DNA of 64,000 nucleotides from Pempheris klunzingeri (Eukaryota > Chordata > Actinopteri > Acropomatiformes > Pempheridae): NCBI RefSeq assembly GCF_042242105.1, contig NC_092031.1, positions 6,036,175 to 6,100,174 on the forward strand, written 5' to 3'. Shown piece by piece: positions 60,531-64,000 of this stretch. The notes under the pieces are model-generated. The model saw nothing but the letters and a program-made list of their open reading frames with translations. It was not told where the DNA came from and did no database searches. Positions within the stretch are counted from its first letter, which is position 1; each line of letters begins with the position of its first letter. The position numbers and the translations under genes are program-made.

Positions 60531-61055
60531 GTGGGTGACAACAGAGCTGAAACAATTATAAAGTTAACACAGAATCGTGTGTTTTCTGAGTTGTTAAGTA
60601 TTTTGTGAGTTCATCATAGAAGAGACTCAGAAAAGGAGGAAAAACAATGTAACAAAGGTCCTCAGCTGGACTTTTCCCTTTATGGTCGATGACTTTGGTG
60701 TTTTTTTTAGCTGTTGTCATTATCAGAAATAATGTAAGCAAATTGAAAAAAAAGGTTTTTGTGTATTTTAATTTAAATCTAACTTTGGTGTTGATATTTG
60801 CTCTTTCGATCCAGTGATAACAGCCTCTCTTCTCCTGGCCTGAGGTCAGTTGTGGTTTGTTCTGGCAGCTTCACAAACTTTGACCTCCGGTTAAATAAAC
60901 AGATCCCAGATCTGTGGAGGTGTCGTAAAGTCATATGACTCGCTAAGTTTATCAACACGGGTTTGTCACTTTATATATCACATTTAAATTAGTTATGGTC
61001 TACAAATTAGATGTTAAATGGATGTTTGTGATACTATTGTGCGTTTTCTTCCACC

Positions 61056-61400
61056 TTTCATGGCCGGTTTTTGTTGACGTAACGACAGCTCAGCATCAGT
61101 CGTCGCTTTACGGCAGAGAGAGCGTGTTGCTGGAGGTCAGGTAGCTACATGAGACGGAGTCGAGCTCAGTAATCTGAAACGAAAATCCGGTGTTTTCACC
61201 CGGAAAAACAAACTCAGGATTCAACAAACGCAAAAACAGCACAACTTATATTGGTGGCGGAGACTCCAGGTGCGCGTCATTGGCCAACTTGTCCAAGGTT
61301 TTGAGTTTTACGACACAGCTAGCGCTTGCTAACGTTAGCCGGCTCGGCTAGCAGCTCACACCTTCCTGGCTCCAGGTGACCCCTCGGATCTTCTACAGCC
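61056..61400 (+). promoter_or_regulatory. timm23: timm23 promoter and 5'UTR
   Basis: GC content rises before the timm23 start codon. ETS-type CCGGAAA is at 61200-61206, and a run rich in GCTAGC/GTTAGC lies at 61318-61350. No TATA box is evident, as is usual for nuclear genes of mitochondrial import. The transcription start is not determinable. Confidence 0.45.
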
Positions 61401-63869
61401 ATGGACAACAACTCACAAGGGTCGAGAGGAGTGAAAGCAGGTCTCGGGGGTATTTTCGGAGGCGGTGCGCCTGAATACTCCAACACAGAGCTCGCCGGTG
61501 TTCCCCGTAAGCCTCGTGTCGTTATACCGCAATGCTAACCTGCTTCATGGCTCGATGAATGTCATGTAACTAATATTTGTGTTGTAATGTTACTTCAGTG
61601 ACCGGCATGAGTCCTCTGTCCCCGTACCTGAATGTCGACCCTCGTTACCTGGTTCAGGTAAGCTGCAGCTAAACCCAGTGTGGTACATGAATGTGGTCGG
61701 TGTGTTTTCCTGACTGTAAAAGGAGCCGATGTTGTGTTTCAGGACACAGATGAGTTCATCCTGCCTACAGGTGCAAACAAAACAAGAGGAAGGTTTGAAC
61801 TGGCTTTCTTCACCATCGGAGGCTCCTGCATGACTGGTAGGAGATCATTGACAGGGTGTCACAGAACTTCTTATACTTACTTGTGCAATAGTTCTAATTG
61901 TGATATTATTTATTCTATGCAATAGGATTTTGAGAGGGGCTATAGTTTGTGAATATTATGTATGTCAGAAGTATGTGGACACTCCTGCTCACTGAGTTTT
62001 CTGTAGTGTTGGATTTCTGACATGTTGGATTGATTAAGTTGAACTAGCATATTTAGACAATAGTGTCCCTCCAGCTTTGTGACTTTAGTTGTGGGACGAT
62101 CCGTTCCTGTCTACTGTCTCACTGAATGTGACAGTCCCCTGTGCACAAAGCCTGGTCTATAAAGAAGTGGTTTCATTCAGTATGGTGTGGAGTAATGTGA
62201 CAGTACCTCTGGGATGCCGACTGTGAGCCAGGCCTTATCACTCACTAATGATCGTGTGGAAAAGAGGGATCAGATCCCTGCAACCTGGTTCCTAAAATCT
62301 TGTAGAAACTCTGCCCCAAAGAGTGGAGGCCATCACAAGGTCAACAAGTTACATGTTGGCAGTCCACATACTTTTGGCGTGTAAAGAGAGCTGAAAGCTG
62401 AAGGTTTTCAATTTCCCTTGTTATTTTTATTTCCTGAATGTGAGTTAACCTAATGCCTCGTTCAGCCTCTCTGTCTCCTTGTTTTGGCCTCAGGAGCAGC
62501 ACTTGGAGCTGTAAATGGTCTCAGGATGGGCCTGAAGGAGACTAGAGACATGGCATGGTCCAAACCTCGTAATGTACAGTGAGTATAGAGACAGTTTACC
62601 AGCAGTATCACCTGTAATGGTACACCTGGATCACTTCACCTGTCCTCTAAATGTTTTTTTTCCCTCTACCCCCAGGTTAATAAACATGGTGACCAGACAG
62701 GGTGCTTCATGGGCCAACTCTCTGGGCTCTGTTGGTGAGACCATTATAATGTAACTCAAAAAGTAGTCCAAAGTAGTCTCACTATGGAATCAGGCATTTA
62801 ATATAATATCATGGATGATCATCATCATGCAACATCATTGCTACATCCTATAAAGCTCTGTCCATTTTTCTTTGCCATTGCAGCCTTGTTGTATAGTGTT
62901 TTTGGTGTGGTAATAGAGAAGGCCAGAGGAGCAGAAGATGACATCAACACAGTGGCTGCTGGGACGCTAACCGGGATGCTCTTTAAATCAGGCAGTAGGT
63001 GTCATTCCTGCCATATATGTTTGCCAATAATATGTAATTTACCTCCATGTGTTATTGACTTTAACAGTATTTCGAGATGTGTTTTTCATTTCATTTCAAC
63101 ATTCATTTTTTTTTGTCTCTCCAAATCCTCCTGTTGAAATATTGTGGTCTCACAAGTTCTCATCTAAATGAATAATGACTTTAATCTTACTGAACGATCA
63201 CAGCGTGCAGCATCTTGAACGCTTAGATTAGCTAATACATCATATGGAAATTAGGCTGCAACTTATGATCATCGTCATTATTTATTAATCTGAGGGTTGT
63301 AAATCTCCCCGTCATGGAACTAATGAAAGAATATCTCGTCTTATTTTTAAAATTATTTTCCAAAGATAATTTACAGTGATATGACACAGTAAAGCATCAA
63401 ATCTTCACATTTGAAAAGCTGAAACCAGCTATTGTTTGGCATTACTGCTCAATAAACACCTTCTTTTTTCAGATGTTTTTTTGATTTAATTTAATTTTTC
63501 TCATTTTAGCATTAATAACCATTTGATTTAATGGAAAGCACATTGCTTTGCTTGAATAAAGTATAGTGTTTAGTGCTGAGAACGTGAGGAGTGAGGAGTG
63601 CTCTGAAATAGTACTCGCAAATGCATCATTTCAGCTTTGGATAGATTAATATAACAAATATTATTTGCTGAAGTTACTGTGATTCAAATTTATTTTATGT
63701 TCATGCACAGCTTTATCTCTCATTCTGTTGATGCTTTGTGTTTGCAGGTGGTCTAAAGGGTGTAGCCAGAGGAGGTCTGGCCGGTTTAGCCTTGTCTGGT
63801 GCCTACGCTCTCTACAACAACTGGGACCACATCAGCGGCTCCTCCTCATCCTCCTCCAGGCTGTACTAA
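61401..63869 (+). CDS. timm23: TIM23, channel subunit of the mitochondrial presequence translocase
   Basis: Exons 61401-61506, 61599-61657, 61743-61836, 62494-62578, 62676-62734, 62884-62994 and 63748-63869 join in phase to 211 residues (human 209). Family role: core of the inner-membrane TIM23 complex importing presequence proteins into the matrix and inner membrane. The N-terminal intermembrane-space part (MDNNSQGSRGVKAGLGGIFG, then SPYLNVDPRYLVQDTDEFIL) is followed by the Tim17/Tim22/Tim23 domain from about residue 75. That domain has four glycine-rich membrane segments (FTIGGSCMTGAALGAVNGLR; GASWANSLGSVALLYSVFG; INTVAAGTLTGMLFKSGSG; LKGVARGGLAGLALSGAYAL). It ends in a serine run and RLY. 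TIMM17 and TIMM22 are excluded by the N-terminal domain. The 3'UTR continues past the window edge. Confidence 0.97.
61962..62382. mobile_element. Degenerate Tc1/mariner-type deletion derivative in timm23 intron 3
   Basis: Terminal inverted repeats GTCAGAAGTATGTGGAC at 61964-61980 and GTCCACATACTTTTGG at 62362-62377 (reverse complement CCAAAAGTATGTGGAC) bound about 420 bases. Inside, CCCCTGTGCACAAAGCCTGG and CCGACTGTGAGCCAGGCCTT resemble the 3' part of fish Tc1-like transposase genes that encode the catalytic-domain end and tail. Most of the gene is missing and the rest is broken, so it is a non-autonomous remnant. Confidence 0.7.
63240..63470 (+). repeat. 'GGCTGCAACT' dispersed fish repeat in timm23 intron 6
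   Basis: TAGGCTGCAACTTATGATCA, TTATTTATTAATCTG, TTTACAGTGATATGACACAG and TCTTCACATTTGAAAAGCTG follow the order of the same family seen at 28262 and 39290. Intron 6 otherwise contains nothing recognisable. Confidence 0.6.
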
Positions 63870-64000
63870 CCTCTCCCACACACATCTACTTCCACTATAG
63901 GGCCAAATATCTCTCCAGGACACAGCCTTTAACCACAGCGCTAAGAAGAGTTAGACTCTGGTCAAAAGCAGTGTGCTATTCTGGGAAGTGTGCGTTGGTC
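63870..64000 (+). other. timm23: timm23 3'UTR, truncated by window end
   Basis: Non-coding sequence after the TAA. No poly(A) signal is reached before the window stops. Confidence 0.7.

Larger units (their letters stand above)
57001..61055 (+). other. qki-timm23 intergenic region
   Basis: No supportable gene. It holds GT tracts at 58361-58402 and 58622-58647, a GA tract at 59044-59084, a GAT/ATG trinucleotide run at 59174-59230, a second GA tract near 59280-59310 and a dispersed repeat at 59970-60530. Confidence 0.5.

Noticed and set aside
1-64000. CRISPR arrays, tRNA/rRNA genes, integrases, operons or phage-like modules
   Set aside because: None seen on reading both strands; the window is ordinary vertebrate DNA and the short regular repeats are microsatellites.

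Overview
The window is vertebrate nuclear DNA, almost certainly from a percomorph-like teleost fish. The genes are intron-rich with GT-AG introns, the proteins are close to their mammalian orthologues, CA/GT microsatellites are abundant, and several typical fish dispersed repeats are present. There is no bacterial, phage, CRISPR or plasmid content. Gene models were built by hand from splice sites and reading phase; all seven multi-exon reading frames close without a frame error.

Layout, left to right: (1) gna13 (G-alpha-13), + strand, 583-9024, five coding exons and a 3'UTR to about 10790. (2) The fish orthologue of C17orf80/MTNAP1, + strand, 11762-14638, whose last three exons encode a domain like ATP synthase subunit f. 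(3) bicral (GLTSCR1-like subunit of the ncBAF chromatin remodeller), - strand, 22500 down to 18460, with 5'UTR exons back to about 24.9 kb. (4) A roughly 0.5 kb sequence present twice in tandem between bicral and tbcc. (5) tbcc (tubulin cofactor C), + strand, single exon, 26873-27904. (6) prph2 (peripherin-2), + strand, three exons, 30772-35738. (7) A repeat-rich intergenic stretch, 36.9-41.8 kb. (8) qki (quaking), + strand, 42419-55318, with two alternative C-terminal endings visible. (9) A microsatellite-rich intergenic stretch, 57-61.3 kb. (10) timm23, + strand, seven exons, 61401-63869, its 3'UTR cut by the window edge.

The genes do not form one pathway. bicral-tbcc-prph2 keeps the order and relative orientation I recall from human 6p21.1 (PRPH2-TBCC-BICRAL). 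gna13 and C17orf80 are both on human 17q. qki and timm23 have human orthologues elsewhere, so the window joins several conserved blocks. I found no convincing wholly novel system. The most interesting points are the zinc-knuckle/ATP-synthase-f fusion with a perfect hairpin just upstream, the duplicated sequence in the bicral/tbcc divergent intergenic region, possible QKI self-binding sites at the qki terminal splice site, and an apparent extra intron in gna13.
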